Below are positions 26,588-36,498 of a DNA stretch of 64,000 nt, in pieces. Within the stretch, counting starts at the first letter, position 1. Each line of letters starts with the position of its first letter. The notes under the pieces were generated by a model. It was given only the letters and a program-made list of their open reading frames with translations, was not told where the DNA came from and searched no databases. Origin of the DNA: Ureibacillus chungkukjangi (GTDB lineage: Bacteria > Bacillota > Bacilli > Bacillales_A > Planococcaceae); the NCBI RefSeq assembly GCF_003217295.1, contig NZ_QJTJ01000008.1, positions 1 through 64,000 on the forward strand. The letters run 5' to 3'. The position numbers were made by a program, and so were the translations under genes.

Positions 26588-27442
26588 TTAATATTCTATT
26601 TCTTGCGCAGTATCAATTACCTCTTGAGGAATTGTTATTTCCTCTACACCATTGAAATTGTTGAAGCTTATCTTCGAATTAGAAATTGTTGAAATACTTT
26701 CTCCTTCAATATTCATAGTGAAGTTGATATTGTTTACCATTTCAGTAATATCAAATGTTTCCTTATTTATCGTGATTTCATAACCTACTTTTTCAAACTT
26801 CGTATCTTGAAGAAGTTGCTGTGTTTCTTCCGTTGCAAGCATTTCATTTAGATTTAACTGCCCTAGCATAAATTCATTGAATTTTTCACTCGAAGTATCC
26901 AATTTCAGTATAAAGCTTGAGTCAGTTTGTTCGAATTTAAAGTCACTTATGAATTCTTTCATTTGTTCTAGCTGCTCTGCTGCGTTCACTTGCCCTGCTG
27001 TTTGCACAAGAATTGCATCAAAATCATCCGTTGGGAGCTTTGTCCAATACGCCTCTAACCCGTCATGCATATACAAACCATCTTCTGTCATATACATTTT
27101 TAAATTCATATTCAATTCTTCCGCGGCTTCTTGATCTCCCGTTCCAATTGTTCCTTCCATATATACTGATAACGGTTTTGTAATCATGTCCATCTTCATA
27201 TCGCTTTTCGAATTAATTTCTATTGCCTCTTCACCCGAACCAAAAGACATTTCTTGTTCCATGTCAACAATTGCCGAAACGCTTTCTAATTCATTTTGAC
27301 GCTCTAATGCCTTTTGATAGACCTCCTCTAGTGTTAGCTCACTATTATTTTCGGATCCCTTCGTAGGTACCGCCGAGTCATTGCAAGCTGCCAATACCAA
27401 AACAACTAAACTTGCTAAAAAAGCAATTCCCCATTTTTTCAT
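26588..27442 (-). CDS. DUF6612-type lipoprotein
   Basis: A 284-aa lipoprotein with lipobox VLAAC (Cys20). After an acidic linker, the mature part resembles LolA/LppX-like lipoproteins of Bacillales: a pattern of alternating strands with MKMDM, YMTEDGLYMHDGLEAYWTKLP and a final TIPQEVIDTA. I place it in the DUF6612 group from pattern recognition. Such proteins are anchored on the outer face of the membrane and may bind lipids. It stands alone between the ycl locus and a peptide transporter. Confidence 0.75.
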   Translation of the reverse strand: MKKWGIAFLASLVVLVLAACNDSAVPTKGSENNSELTLEEVYQKALERQNELESVSAIVDMEQEMSFGSGEEAIEINSKSDMKMDMITKPLSVYMEGTIGTGDQEAAEELNMNLKMYMTEDGLYMHDGLEAYWTKLPTDDFDAILVQTAGQVNAAEQLEQMKEFISDFKFEQTDSSFILKLDTSSEKFNEFMLGQLNLNEMLATEETQQLLQDTKFEKVGYEITINKETFDITEMVNNINFTMNIEGESISTISNSKISFNNFNGVEEITIPQEVIDTAQEIEY

Positions 27443-27526
27443 AGTTTCTCATCCTCTCTTTTAGGGTATATATAATTAACGGATGAGAATTGGAAAAGGT
27501 GTCATTTTTTTCCTGAAAATAAATAA

Positions 27527-27560
27527 AAAAAGAAGCGTGAATAAAATCACACCTCTTTTT
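27527..27560 (-). terminator. Terminator of the peptide transporter gene
   Basis: AAAAAAGAGGTGTGAT/ATCACGCTTCTTTTTT-like stem with a short loop; T-run on minus. Confidence 0.75.
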
Positions 27561-27563
27561 TCA

Positions 27564-29051
27564 TTAATTTACTCCGCGCATCGCTTTGGAAATAATAGGC
27601 GTTAATACTAATAAAAGCACACCAATTACAATAGAGATACCACCAAGTGTACCGAAGTACGTAATTTCTGTAACAGCCTCATAGATTCGAACTAGCTGAG
27701 CATTAATGGCTTGGGCTGCAGCACTTGTTAAGAACCATAAAGACATTGTTTGAGCAGCAAATGCAGCTGGGGCAAGTTTTGTTGTAGCCGATAAACCAAC
27801 TGGTGATAATAATAATTCCCCTACTACTACTAAGAAGAAGGAAAGAACTAACCACCATGGGCTAACAAGCGTTGTACCGCCAGACATTGAAGCTGGAATA
27901 ATCATTACTAAGAAAGAAGCACCTGCAAAGAATAGTGAGATAGCAAATTTCTTAGGTGTAGATGGTTGACGACTTCCTAGCTTCAACCATAACCATGCAA
28001 ACACAGGTGCAAGCATAATGATGAATAATGGATTTAAAGATTGGAACCATGAAACAGGAATTTTAAAATCTCCAACCATTAAGTTTGTACGAGTATCAGC
28101 ATATGTTGCTAAAATTGTTGCCCCTTGTTCTTGAATCGCCCAGAACATAACCGCAGCAATGAATAATGGAATATAAGCTAATACACGAGATTTCTCGTCC
28201 TTTGTAGTTTTAGGACTACGATACATAACGATAAAGAAAATCGTTGGAATTAATACACCAAGTGTCGTAATGATTAAACTGAAGATTGCCATCGTTAAAT
28301 TGCCAGTTGTATATAAAATTAGGCCAATAATTAAAATTACAATTATACCAATTGCAACACGAAGTATTGTTTTCTTTTTCTCTTGTTGTGTTAATGGGTT
28401 TGGAACTTCAAGACCCGCTAAACCTAAAAATTTCTTTTGTGTTACGTAATAAACTATTAATCCAAGTAGCATACCGATAGCAGCGATACCAAACCCTAAA
28501 TGGAAATTATAGTTTTCTCCAACCCATCCAATAATAAGTGGAGAAATGAAAGCACCCATGTTAATACCCATATAGAAGATACTGAAACCAGAATCACGAC
28601 GGTTATCGCCTTCTGCATACATATCTCCCACAATTGTGGATACATTCGATTTTAATAGCCCTGTACCGATGATAATAAATGCCATCGAGATTAATAATGC
28701 TGTAAGTCCGCCTGGGAATGCTAAAGCAATATGCCCAATCATGATGAGTACGCCACCATAGAATACTGTTTTACGAGTACCCCAAATGCGGTCTGCAAAC
28801 CAACCACCAATAATACTAGACATATAAATTAACGACCCATATAGAGCCATAAGTGAGTTTGCTGTTCCTCGATCTAATCCTAATCCGCCTTCATGTAACT
28901 CATAGTACATATAAAGGATAAGAATGGCACGCATTCCGTAATATGAGAATCGCTCCCAAAATTCTGTAAAGAATAATGTTAATAATCCTTTAGGATGTCC
29001 AAAAAACCCTTTTTGAGGAACGGATTTGACTATTTCTTCTTTACTATACAT
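27564..29051 (-). CDS. dtpT: POT family peptide:H+ symporter, DtpT-like
   Basis: A 495-aa proton-dependent oligopeptide transporter. The helix 1 signature FFTEFWERFSYYGMRAILILYMYY contains the ExxERFxYY motif for proton coupling (quoted here as a description; key residues E, E, R, F, Y, Y). FYMGINMGAFISP is the second PTR2 signature. Fourteen hydrophobic segments are apparent. It imports di- and tripeptides. Monocistronic, with a long AT-rich leader. Confidence 0.92.
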   Translation of the reverse strand: MYSKEEIVKSVPQKGFFGHPKGLLTLFFTEFWERFSYYGMRAILILYMYYELHEGGLGLDRGTANSLMALYGSLIYMSSIIGGWFADRIWGTRKTVFYGGVLIMIGHIALAFPGGLTALLISMAFIIIGTGLLKSNVSTIVGDMYAEGDNRRDSGFSIFYMGINMGAFISPLIIGWVGENYNFHLGFGIAAIGMLLGLIVYYVTQKKFLGLAGLEVPNPLTQQEKKKTILRVAIGIIVILIIGLILYTTGNLTMAIFSLIITTLGVLIPTIFFIVMYRSPKTTKDEKSRVLAYIPLFIAAVMFWAIQEQGATILATYADTRTNLMVGDFKIPVSWFQSLNPLFIIMLAPVFAWLWLKLGSRQPSTPKKFAISLFFAGASFLVMIIPASMSGGTTLVSPWWLVLSFFLVVVGELLLSPVGLSATTKLAPAAFAAQTMSLWFLTSAAAQAINAQLVRIYEAVTEITYFGTLGGISIVIGVLLLVLTPIISKAMRGVN

Positions 29052-29298
29052 AAAGATTTACCCTCTTCCGTTTATTGTTCATATCTTCTGACAATTTAAG
29101 TTATACCCCTTCAGCTGTCAAAAGTGCATTTTACTACATTAAATCATAATGAAAGTTTTTTCAATATATTATAAAAAAGTTAGAAATTTCAATTTCTTCT
29201 CTATTTTCATTATTTTTTAATTAATTCGCGCTTTTGTTTGGTATATCAATATAGTTTCAAATACCTATCACCAATAATCCCTCAAGCTTTTAGAAAAT

Positions 29299-29330
29299 CA
29301 AAAAAGGTAACGATATATTCATCGTTACCC
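29299..29330 (-). terminator. Terminator of hflX
   Basis: GGTAACGAT/ATCGTTACC with a 6-base loop, then TTTTTT on minus. Confidence 0.9.
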
Positions 29331-29337
29331 ACTCTGC

Positions 29338-30624
29338 TTATTTTATTACATATTGCTCATATTTTTTCAAATCAACATCTTTCAGTTCCACTAGAAGCTT
29401 TGTCCCTAGCTCTTCATATTCTGTATCCTTTACTTGCGCATTTGAATTCAGGTACGATACAACATCCCCTCGATCGAATGGAATGAGCATTTCACACTCC
29501 ACATAGTCTGAAAAGACATGCTGACGAATCAATTCGATTAGTTCATCTAATCCTTCATCTTCTTGTGCTGAAATCCAAATATTATCTCCACTCACTAATG
29601 GGTACTTCACATTTGCTAAATCAGATTTGTTATAAACATAAATGGTAGGAACTCCCTCAACATCAACCTCACTTAATGTTTTGTTCGTAACATCCATCAT
29701 AAATGGATGTTGTTCATTTGATACATCCACCACATGTAATAAAAGGTCAGCATCTCTCGCTTCTTCTAAAGTGGAACGGAAGGCTTTAACTAGATGGTGA
29801 GGAAGCTTACTTACAAATCCAACAGTATCTGTTAGTAAAAAAGTCTTTTTATCAGGTAATTCGATATTACGAACAGATGTATCAAGTGTCGCAAACAGCA
29901 TATCCTTTTCAAATACCTGTTTATTGTCCTCTTGTCCGATTTTCTTAAGAAGACGATTCATGATTGTGGATTTCCCAGCGTTTGTATAACCAACAAGGGA
30001 TACAACTGGCACCTCATTTTTACGTCGTTGCTTTCTTTGCGTTTCCCTAATATTTTTTACAACCTCAAGATCCTTACGCAATTTGGCGATTTGGTCTTCA
30101 ATTTTTCGTCTATCTAATTCTAATTTTGTTTCCCCAGCACCACGGTTTCTAAATCCTCCACCTGTACCACCACCTTGACGTGATAGTGAAGCATGTAGCC
30201 CAACTAGTCGAGGCAACATATATTGCAGCTGAGCTAACTCTACCTGCATTTGCGCCTCTCTCGTATTTGCCCGTCGATCAAAAATATCAAGGATCAGCAT
30301 CGTACGATCAATTACCTTACATTCTAAATCACGCTCTAGGTTGCGAATTTGAGAAGGTGATAGTTCATCATTAAAAATAACAAGGTTTGCTTCAGACTCA
30401 TCAACAAAATTTTTAATTTCGATGATTTTACCTGTTCCTACATAGTGAGAAGGATTTACCCTTTCTAAATTTTGAATGACATTTCCGATTACTTCAACCT
30501 CTAGTGCTTCTGCTAAGCTTTCTAATTCTTCCATTGAATAGGCAAAATTGCGATCGTTTTGTAAATTGACACCTACTAAAATTGCTCTTTCAATGATTGT
30601 TTCCACTTCTTGCAAATTTGTCAC
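29338..30624 (-). CDS. hflX: Ribosome-associated GTPase HflX
   Basis: A 428-aa GTPase. The N-terminal HflX domain (about 1-195) includes HYVGTGKIIEI, NDELSPSQIRNLE and the glycine-rich segment GGTGGGFRNRGAGETKLELDRR. The G domain has G1 GYTNAGKST, G3 DTVGF and G4 NKSD. HflX splits stalled or idle ribosomes, particularly under heat or antibiotic stress. GTG start with GGGGAGG upstream. Single gene; in many Bacillales it stands near glnR or other loci, not seen here. Confidence 0.94.
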   Translation of the reverse strand: MTNLQEVETIIERAILVGVNLQNDRNFAYSMEELESLAEALEVEVIGNVIQNLERVNPSHYVGTGKIIEIKNFVDESEANLVIFNDELSPSQIRNLERDLECKVIDRTMLILDIFDRRANTREAQMQVELAQLQYMLPRLVGLHASLSRQGGGTGGGFRNRGAGETKLELDRRKIEDQIAKLRKDLEVVKNIRETQRKQRRKNEVPVVSLVGYTNAGKSTIMNRLLKKIGQEDNKQVFEKDMLFATLDTSVRNIELPDKKTFLLTDTVGFVSKLPHHLVKAFRSTLEEARDADLLLHVVDVSNEQHPFMMDVTNKTLSEVDVEGVPTIYVYNKSDLANVKYPLVSGDNIWISAQEDEGLDELIELIRQHVFSDYVECEMLIPFDRGDVVSYLNSNAQVKDTEYEELGTKLLVELKDVDLKKYEQYVIK

Positions 30625-30811
30625 TAATATACCTCCCCGTTTGAAAACACAGCTTATCTATAGTAATAAGCGTTCAATATCCTTCTTTTTCTTTGGATGT
30701 AATATATCCATTATAGATTTCAATCTATCGTATCATATAGTATATGCTTAAAATCCATTTCAATTACGCTTCTTCCCTAAATCAAGTCATTCAACACTTC
30801 ACTATAAAAAA

Positions 30812-30845
30812 TGCCTCAAAAGTCATCATTCAACTTTTGAGACAC
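30812..30845 (-). terminator. Terminator of putP
   Basis: TGTCTCAAAAGT/ACTTTTGAGGCA stem and six T on minus. Confidence 0.85.
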
Positions 30846-30850
30846 AATTT

Positions 30851-32341
30851 TTACTTTTCTTTGTCTGATTTCAATAGCTCTAACGTATCATCAAATTCTT
30901 TTTCAATTTCAGCGTTATGTTTATAAGTCAATAAACTAATGATGACTGTTAAGATTAAGTTTATAATGAAGCCAGGTACGATTTCATAAAGCATTCCTGA
31001 TAGTGTCTCGCTTTGTCCCCATACAAAGGCTACTACAGCTCCGGCAACCATCCCTACTAATGCCCCTATATTCGTAAGCTTCTTCCAATATAAAGCAAGT
31101 AAAATCGTTGGTCCAAAGGCAGCACCAAAACCAGCCCACGCAAACCCTACCAAGTCTAAAATAGAGTTCTCTGGATTCCATCCTAATATAGCTGCGACAA
31201 TTGCAACAATAAGAACAGCAATTCGCCCTGCAGTAACATAATGCTTATCTGATGCTTCTTTTTTAAATAATGCTCTGTACATATCCTCGATTAATGCTGA
31301 AGAAGTTACGATTAGCTGAGAAGAAATCGTACTCATAATCGCAGCTAGGATAGCAGCAAGCATAATCCCTGCAATGAATGGGTGGAACAAGATTTGACCC
31401 ATTACGATAAATACTGTTTCAGGATCATCCAGTGTTAGACCGTTTTGCTGGAAATAAGCATACCCGATAAGTGCCGTTAATGTTGCACCTATTAAGCTTA
31501 AAATCATCCAACCAATACCAATACGACGAGCTTGCTTTGTCTCTTTTACAGATTTAATAGCCATAAATCGAACGATAATATGGGGTTGTCCAAAATAACC
31601 AAGCCCCCAAGCAACAGATGAAATAACACCTGCAACAGTTGCAGTTGAAGCAAATAAATTAAAGTGTTCCGGTTTCATCGCTGTAATAGTATCAACTGTT
31701 TCACCAATACCACCTGTAAAGAAGATCCCGACAATCGGTACTAATATTAAAGCTAAAAACATGATTAGACCCTGTAAAAAGTCAGTATAACTAACGGCTA
31801 AGAAGCCGCCAAATAATGTATAACCAACCGTAACAACACTTACAAGAATCAATCCTGTGTGATAGTCAAATCCAAATGAGCTTTGGAAGAACTTCCCTCC
31901 AGATACCATCCCTGATGATACATAGAAAGTGAAGAAAACTAATATAACAATACCCGCTGCAATACGGATTAACTTTGTATTATCACGTAGGCGATTATCT
32001 AAAAAACTCGGTATTGTAATAGAGTCCTTCGAAATTTGTGTGTACACACGTAAACGTGGTGCAACAAAATACCAGTTTAACCAAGCACCCACTGTTAAGC
32101 CGATTGCAATCCATGCCTCAACTAAACCCGTTGCATAAATTGCCCCCGGTAACCCCATGAGTAACCAGCCGGACATATCCGCAGCCCCTGCACTTAACGC
32201 AGTGACAGCTGGACCTAAATCTCGTCCACCTAACATATAATCGTTTAAACTTTTCGTTCTTCTATACGCAAACCATCCAATAATAATCATAGCAAGCAAG
32301 TAAATCACAATTGCCAACAATTGAAACGCTTGATCTGACAT
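30851..32341 (-). CDS. putP: Sodium/proline symporter PutP
   Basis: A 496-aa sodium:solute symporter with thirteen membrane helices. PutP-type segments: RTKSLNDYMLGGRDLGPAVTALSAGAADMSGWL in helix 2 (key residues D, S and W in AADMSGW), GYFGQPHIIVRFMA, and ISSQLIVTSSALIEDMYR. It couples Na+ to proline uptake for nutrition or osmoprotection. Ribosome binding site AGGGGG. It faces the methyltransferase gene divergently across a 276-bp AT-rich region where no operator was identified. Confidence 0.93.
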   Translation of the reverse strand: MSDQAFQLLAIVIYLLAMIIIGWFAYRRTKSLNDYMLGGRDLGPAVTALSAGAADMSGWLLMGLPGAIYATGLVEAWIAIGLTVGAWLNWYFVAPRLRVYTQISKDSITIPSFLDNRLRDNTKLIRIAAGIVILVFFTFYVSSGMVSGGKFFQSSFGFDYHTGLILVSVVTVGYTLFGGFLAVSYTDFLQGLIMFLALILVPIVGIFFTGGIGETVDTITAMKPEHFNLFASTATVAGVISSVAWGLGYFGQPHIIVRFMAIKSVKETKQARRIGIGWMILSLIGATLTALIGYAYFQQNGLTLDDPETVFIVMGQILFHPFIAGIMLAAILAAIMSTISSQLIVTSSALIEDMYRALFKKEASDKHYVTAGRIAVLIVAIVAAILGWNPENSILDLVGFAWAGFGAAFGPTILLALYWKKLTNIGALVGMVAGAVVAFVWGQSETLSGMLYEIVPGFIINLILTVIISLLTYKHNAEIEKEFDDTLELLKSDKEK

Positions 32342-32617
32342 CCCTAATCCCCCTAATTTATAATTATGTATTTTTTTAATAGAGTCTGTTAATGAAGTAA
32401 ATTAAAGTTATTATTAAGAAATAACTCTATTTCGTTGAATCTAATTTAACATATTTCCGTTTTAAAGTATTTAATAATTTAGAAAAAAATAATATTTCAA
32501 TCCCCCATCGTCATTTCGCTCCTAATAATGAAGCAATCACTGAAGTGAGAATTTAACACTTACAAACGCAGCTATGTTAAACTAATGCCAACAATTTATT
32601 AGAAAAGGCTGATACCT

Positions 32618-33784
32618 ATGGATTTCGATCAAATGAAAACAGAATTTTTAAATCTTATAAATAGTAAGGAACTTATAAACGCCACAATTAGTCAACCACG
32701 ACAAAAGTCAAATGATTTGAAGCGTGTAAAACTGAAGCCTCTCGAGCTTAAGGGTGTGTATCATATTCAAATTGAATATCAATATGAGCGAATCTTAAAG
32801 CACGAAAATGTTATACTCGAGCATTTCTCGGATTCCTTCGATATATTATTACCACAATTCCGTCAAATACATGCACAATTTAAAAATCAAAATATCCATA
32901 TTCAATTATCCAAAAAAAATAAGGTTTTATGGAAAACCGAAAAGCTAAACGAGGCTAAAGAAATCAATTTCTCTCACAATCGAAAAAAGCAATATCTTTT
33001 AGACGAATCTACTCCTTACCCATTTTTGATTCGCCTGGGTGTGCAAACAGAAGAGGGAAAAGTTAAAAAGCAAAAGTACGATAAGTTCCGACAAATCAAT
33101 CGGTTTGTTGAATTCATCCATGACTCGTTAGAGCATTTACCAAAAAATCGACAAATAAGAATACTCGATTTTGGTTCAGGTAAATCTTATTTAACCTTTG
33201 CACTTTACCACTATTTGAAGATTGAAAAGGGATTAGATATCCGAGTTACTGGGCTAGATTTGAAAAAGGAAGTTATCGAGGAATGTAACCAGATTGCTCA
33301 GGACTTAAATTATGAGCAACTTGAATTTTTAGTTGGAGATATCAATGATTATAATGATGAGAATTCAGTAGATATGGTCGTGACTTTGCATGCCTGTGAT
33401 GTTGCAACTGATATGGCCTTAGCACGTGCAGTTAAATGGGGAGCAAAAGTTATTCTAAGTGTGCCTTGTTGTCAGCATGAGCTGAATCGTCAGCTGGAGT
33501 CGCCAGCCTTGGAAATTATGACTCAGCATGGCTTAATAAAAGAACGATTTGCTTCTTTAGCTACTGACTCCATAAGAGCCGAGCTGCTAACACTTGTTGG
33601 CTATTCTACTCAAATTTTAGAATTTATCGATATTGAGCATACACCCAAGAACATTTTAATTCGTGCATATTTTACTGGTAAAAAGCCATCTACTGCTCAA
33701 CTAGAAAGATATCATGCCTTTACACAGTTCTTATCTGCAAAGCCTTTTTTAGAAAATGAGCTGAAAGATTATTTAAAGAAATAA
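32618..33784 (+). CDS. Class I SAM-dependent methyltransferase (Methyltransf_32 type)
   Basis: A 388-aa protein. Residues 1-140 form an unassigned N-terminal region. A Rossmann-type methyltransferase domain follows, with motif I ILDFGSGKSYLTFALYHYL, motif II GLDLKKEVI, and VTLHACDVATDMALA then LSVPCCQHELN. The PCC-HELN segment is characteristic of the PF13679 group, which includes eukaryotic METTL25-like proteins. Substrate is unknown, with RNA most often suspected. Single gene followed by a long hairpin. Confidence 0.82.
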   Translation: MDFDQMKTEFLNLINSKELINATISQPRQKSNDLKRVKLKPLELKGVYHIQIEYQYERILKHENVILEHFSDSFDILLPQFRQIHAQFKNQNIHIQLSKKNKVLWKTEKLNEAKEINFSHNRKKQYLLDESTPYPFLIRLGVQTEEGKVKKQKYDKFRQINRFVEFIHDSLEHLPKNRQIRILDFGSGKSYLTFALYHYLKIEKGLDIRVTGLDLKKEVIEECNQIAQDLNYEQLEFLVGDINDYNDENSVDMVVTLHACDVATDMALARAVKWGAKVILSVPCCQHELNRQLESPALEIMTQHGLIKERFASLATDSIRAELLTLVGYSTQILEFIDIEHTPKNILIRAYFTGKKPSTAQLERYHAFTQFLSAKPFLENELKDYLKK

Positions 33785-33807
33785 TCCTTCATAAAATAAA
33801 ATAAATG

Positions 33808-33860
33808 GGTAAGTATATTAAATAAGAAGTTTCTTATTCAAAATATACTTACCTCCTTTC
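33808..33860 (+). terminator. Long AT-rich hairpin after the methyltransferase gene
   Basis: A 12-bp stem (GGTAAGTATATT/AATATACTTACC) with a further 7-8-bp inner stem (AATAAGAA/TTCTTATT), followed by a pyrimidine-rich rather than pure-T tail. Confidence 0.6.
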
Positions 33861-34029
33861 ATTTTCCTTTATTTTACAAATAATACAATTGAACACTAGG
33901 TAATATTACGGCAATGTAAATTTTATAGACTTCGCGTTAAATTTTTGTACTGATTTTGCAAATAGTTTGTTATGATGATTTAGGTTTAATTTAACTTTTT
34001 TAATCACACGTATATCAGGGGGCAATTCC

Positions 34030-34650
34030 ATGTTTAGTTCAAGAAAACCAGATCCATTTTTCTTATCTTTACACAAGATCGCAGAAAATATGAGAGAAGC
34101 TGTACATTACGCTAGAGACTTCAAAATTGAATCAGTTGCTGATTTAAAAGAGCTAAGCGTTAAAATGAAAAAATATGAAACTGATGGTGACCATTTAATT
34201 CATGAGTTAATCGTCATGTTAAATAAATCGTTCATGACTCCTATTGAGCGTGAAGACATTTTAGCATTAGCTAATAAAATGGATGACGTTTTAGATGGAG
34301 CAGAGCATTGTGTAGCACACTTTGAAATGTTCTCATTCACTGAAATTGATGATTCAATGAGAAAATTCTTTGAATACATTTCAAGAAGTGCAGATGAAAT
34401 TGTTGCGGCTACTGACCTTTTAAACAAGAAGGATTTAATTGCAATGCGTAAGCATATTATCCTTATCAAGGATTATGAGCGTGAATGCGATGAAATTTCT
34501 CGTTCATCAACAAAGCAATTATTCTTAAATGAAAAGGATCCTATTCGTTTAATTAAAATGCGTGATATCTACGACCAGCTTGAAGAAATTGCAGACTCAT
34601 GTCAAGATGTTGCAAACACATTAGAAACAATTATTATGCGTAACGCGTAA
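34030..34650 (+). CDS. DUF47 family phosphate transport accessory protein (YkaA/Pit accessory)
   Basis: A 206-aa all-helical, PhoU-like protein. EXXXD-type metal motifs recur (ETDGDHLIHEL, KDYERECDEIS, QLEEIADSCQDVANTLE). DUF47 proteins are encoded beside Pit transporters and are thought to regulate them. AGGGGGC precedes the ATG. Pit starts 18 bases after the stop, so this is a two-gene operon matching B. subtilis ykaA-pit. Confidence 0.9.
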   Translation: MFSSRKPDPFFLSLHKIAENMREAVHYARDFKIESVADLKELSVKMKKYETDGDHLIHELIVMLNKSFMTPIEREDILALANKMDDVLDGAEHCVAHFEMFSFTEIDDSMRKFFEYISRSADEIVAATDLLNKKDLIAMRKHIILIKDYERECDEISRSSTKQLFLNEKDPIRLIKMRDIYDQLEEIADSCQDVANTLETIIMRNA

Positions 34651-34668
34651 GATCAGGAGAATTTATAA

Positions 34669-35685
34669 ATGGATACTATATTAATACTAACAATATTAGT
34701 CGTAATCTTTGCTTTAGCATTCGACTTTATTAACGGTTTCCATGATACAGCAAATGCAATTGCTACTTCTGTTTCTACTCGTGCATTGCCACCACGCGTT
34801 GCTGTATTATTAGCTGCTGTTATGAATTTTATTGGGGCAATTACTTTTGTTGGTGTAGCTAAGGCAATCGCCAAGGATATTGTTGACCCATTCGCATTAA
34901 ATGCTACTGCCGATGATACAACTGGAACTATCGTTATTTTAGCGGCGTTACTGTCTGCTATTACTTGGAACTTACTTACATGGTACTTCGGTATTCCATC
35001 AAGTTCTTCTCATACATTAATCGGCTCAATTGCTGGTGCTGCTATTGCTGCAGCTGGGTTTAGCATTTTAAATTATGGTGGATTTACGAATATCTTAATC
35101 GGGTTAATCGCTTCACCATTTTTAGCCTTAGCCATCGGATTTTTATTTATGTCGATATTCAAAGTACTGTTTAAAAATCTAAATCTTTACCGAACGAACA
35201 AAGGCTTCCGTTCAGTGCAAATTGTTACTGCGGCAATCCAATCCTTTACCCATGGTACAAATGATGCTCAAAAAGCAATGGGGATTATTACTATGGCATT
35301 GATTGCAGCCGGTTTACAAACAACAGATGAGGTTCAAGATTGGGTACGAGTTGCCTGTGCTATCGCAATGGGGCTTGGAACTTCAATCGGTGGTTATAAA
35401 ATCATCAAAACTGTCGGTGGTAAAATTATGAAGATTCGTCCAGTAAATGGTGTGGCAGCTGACTTAGCATCAGCTTCCATTATTTTCGGGGCGACAGTTA
35501 TCCATTTACCAGTTTCCACAACTCATGTAATTTCTTCAGCAATTATGGGTGTAGGTTCTGCACAGCGTGTTAAAGGCGTTAAATGGGGCGTTGCACGTAA
35601 AATCGTTCTAACTTGGTTAATTACTATGCCAATTTCAGCTGTAATGGCGGGAATTATTTTCTTAGTTTTAAATCTGTTCTTTTAA
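34669..35685 (+). CDS. pit: Low-affinity inorganic phosphate transporter Pit
   Basis: A 338-aa membrane protein of the PiT family with ten to twelve helices. The duplicated signatures are both present: GFHDTANAIATSVSTRALPP near the N-terminus, and THGTNDAQKAMGI in the second half, along with PSSSSHTLIGS and PVSTTHVISSA. It imports metal-phosphate using the proton gradient. Second gene of the DUF47-pit operon. Confidence 0.94.
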   Translation: MDTILILTILVVIFALAFDFINGFHDTANAIATSVSTRALPPRVAVLLAAVMNFIGAITFVGVAKAIAKDIVDPFALNATADDTTGTIVILAALLSAITWNLLTWYFGIPSSSSHTLIGSIAGAAIAAAGFSILNYGGFTNILIGLIASPFLALAIGFLFMSIFKVLFKNLNLYRTNKGFRSVQIVTAAIQSFTHGTNDAQKAMGIITMALIAAGLQTTDEVQDWVRVACAIAMGLGTSIGGYKIIKTVGGKIMKIRPVNGVAADLASASIIFGATVIHLPVSTTHVISSAIMGVGSAQRVKGVKWGVARKIVLTWLITMPISAVMAGIIFLVLNLFF

Positions 35686-35686
35686 G

Positions 35687-35723
35687 TAAAAAACCAAACG
35701 AATTAATTTTCGTTTGGTTTTTA
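35687..35723. terminator. Bidirectional terminator after pit
   Basis: AAACCAAACGA/TCGTTTGGTTT stem flanked by A-run and T-run. It also serves the small minus-strand gene. Confidence 0.85.
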
Positions 35724-35727
35724 TTAT

Positions 35728-35907
35728 TTATGCTATATCTAAATGTTGAGTCCCTTCACTTTCAGGGATCTTAATTGAAACTGAGTCTTCCTCATTATTC
35801 GTTTTAGGCTCATATGTCTTAAAGAATATTTGCATTGCTACGACAATTAATACACAAACCAAGATAATGAATCCCACAAAGTATATTGCTACCTTTTTTC
35901 CATTCAT
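35728..35907 (-). CDS. Small single-pass membrane protein, 59 aa
   Basis: ORF on the minus strand with AAAGGAG seven bases before the ATG. The product begins MNGKKVAIYFVG, has one hydrophobic helix (about residues 5-28, VAIYFVGFIILVCVLIVVAM) and an acidic, probably extracytoplasmic or cytoplasmic tail (NNEEDSVSIKIPESEG). It lies 12 bases downstream of the 152-aa gene on the same strand and shares its transcript. Family not recognised; the ribosome binding site, membrane helix and terminator support expression. Confidence 0.68.
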   Translation of the reverse strand: MNGKKVAIYFVGFIILVCVLIVVAMQIFFKTYEPKTNNEEDSVSIKIPESEGTQHLDIA

Positions 35908-35919
35908 AAAGCTACTCCT

Positions 35920-36378
35920 TTATTTTTTCAGCTTAAATCCTTCTTCTAGTAAATATGCTACCGCTTCTTCGCGAGCACCAAAAGTCTCTTCTAAATTTTC
36001 TTGGAAATAAATATTCCAGTCCCTTTGATGATGTCTTAGCTCTAATGTAACCCCTTCACGGGATGTCCATTTCTCGACAACTGGTATATCTCGGTCTTCC
36101 GATAAAAAATCAATTGCGTCACGAATGATTTCACGCAATTCCGCCTCACTAAAGTCTCTTATATTGACTAATCCTTTGTCATTTGCCACTTTTTCGTATT
36201 TTAATAAATCCCCTATATATACAAAACCATTTCCATTAGGATGTAACTTTTCAACTACAATTGTTTTTTCATATAAACTTTCTTCAAAATGATAGTTTAC
36301 TCTCTTCATGGATATTTCTTTTTTTGTTAGCTCTGGGAATGATTCGATAATTGCTTGTTTTTGTTCAAATGTTAACAT
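35920..36378 (-). CDS. Conserved-looking hypothetical cytoplasmic protein
   Basis: A 152-aa protein beginning MLTFEQKQAIIESFPELTKKE. No membrane segment; mixed helix and strand, many acidic residues. Segments such as VEKLHPNGNGFVYIGDL and REIIRDAIDFLSED look structured, but I do not recognise the family. The ATG at 36378 is 12 bases from AAGGAG, slightly far, so an ATT or ATA start closer in cannot be excluded. The frame extends further upstream without a ribosome binding site. Co-transcribed with the 59-aa membrane protein. Confidence 0.65.
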   Translation of the reverse strand: MLTFEQKQAIIESFPELTKKEISMKRVNYHFEESLYEKTIVVEKLHPNGNGFVYIGDLLKYEKVANDKGLVNIRDFSEAELREIIRDAIDFLSEDRDIPVVEKWTSREGVTLELRHHQRDWNIYFQENLEETFGAREEAVAYLLEEGFKLKK

Positions 36379-36449
36379 GTATATAATGAACTCCTTTATG
36401 CTTCTAATAGTGACGATCTTTACTTTACTAGTTCTACAATACACTAAAA

Positions 36450-36483
36450 TGAAATACAGTACACCTTAATAGGTATACTGCAA
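36450..36483 (-). terminator. Terminator of the AI-2E family gene
   Basis: CAGTATACC/GGTGTACTG stem with a 6-base loop and an AT-rich tail on minus. Confidence 0.6.
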
Positions 36484-36498
36484 TTCGTTTCATTCTTA

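Noticed and set aside
33808-33853. Seven-codon ORF (MNKKLLI) on the minus strand behind GGAGG within the hairpin
   Set aside because: It would be antisense to the methyltransferase region with no gene downstream; the hairpin arms explain the sequence.
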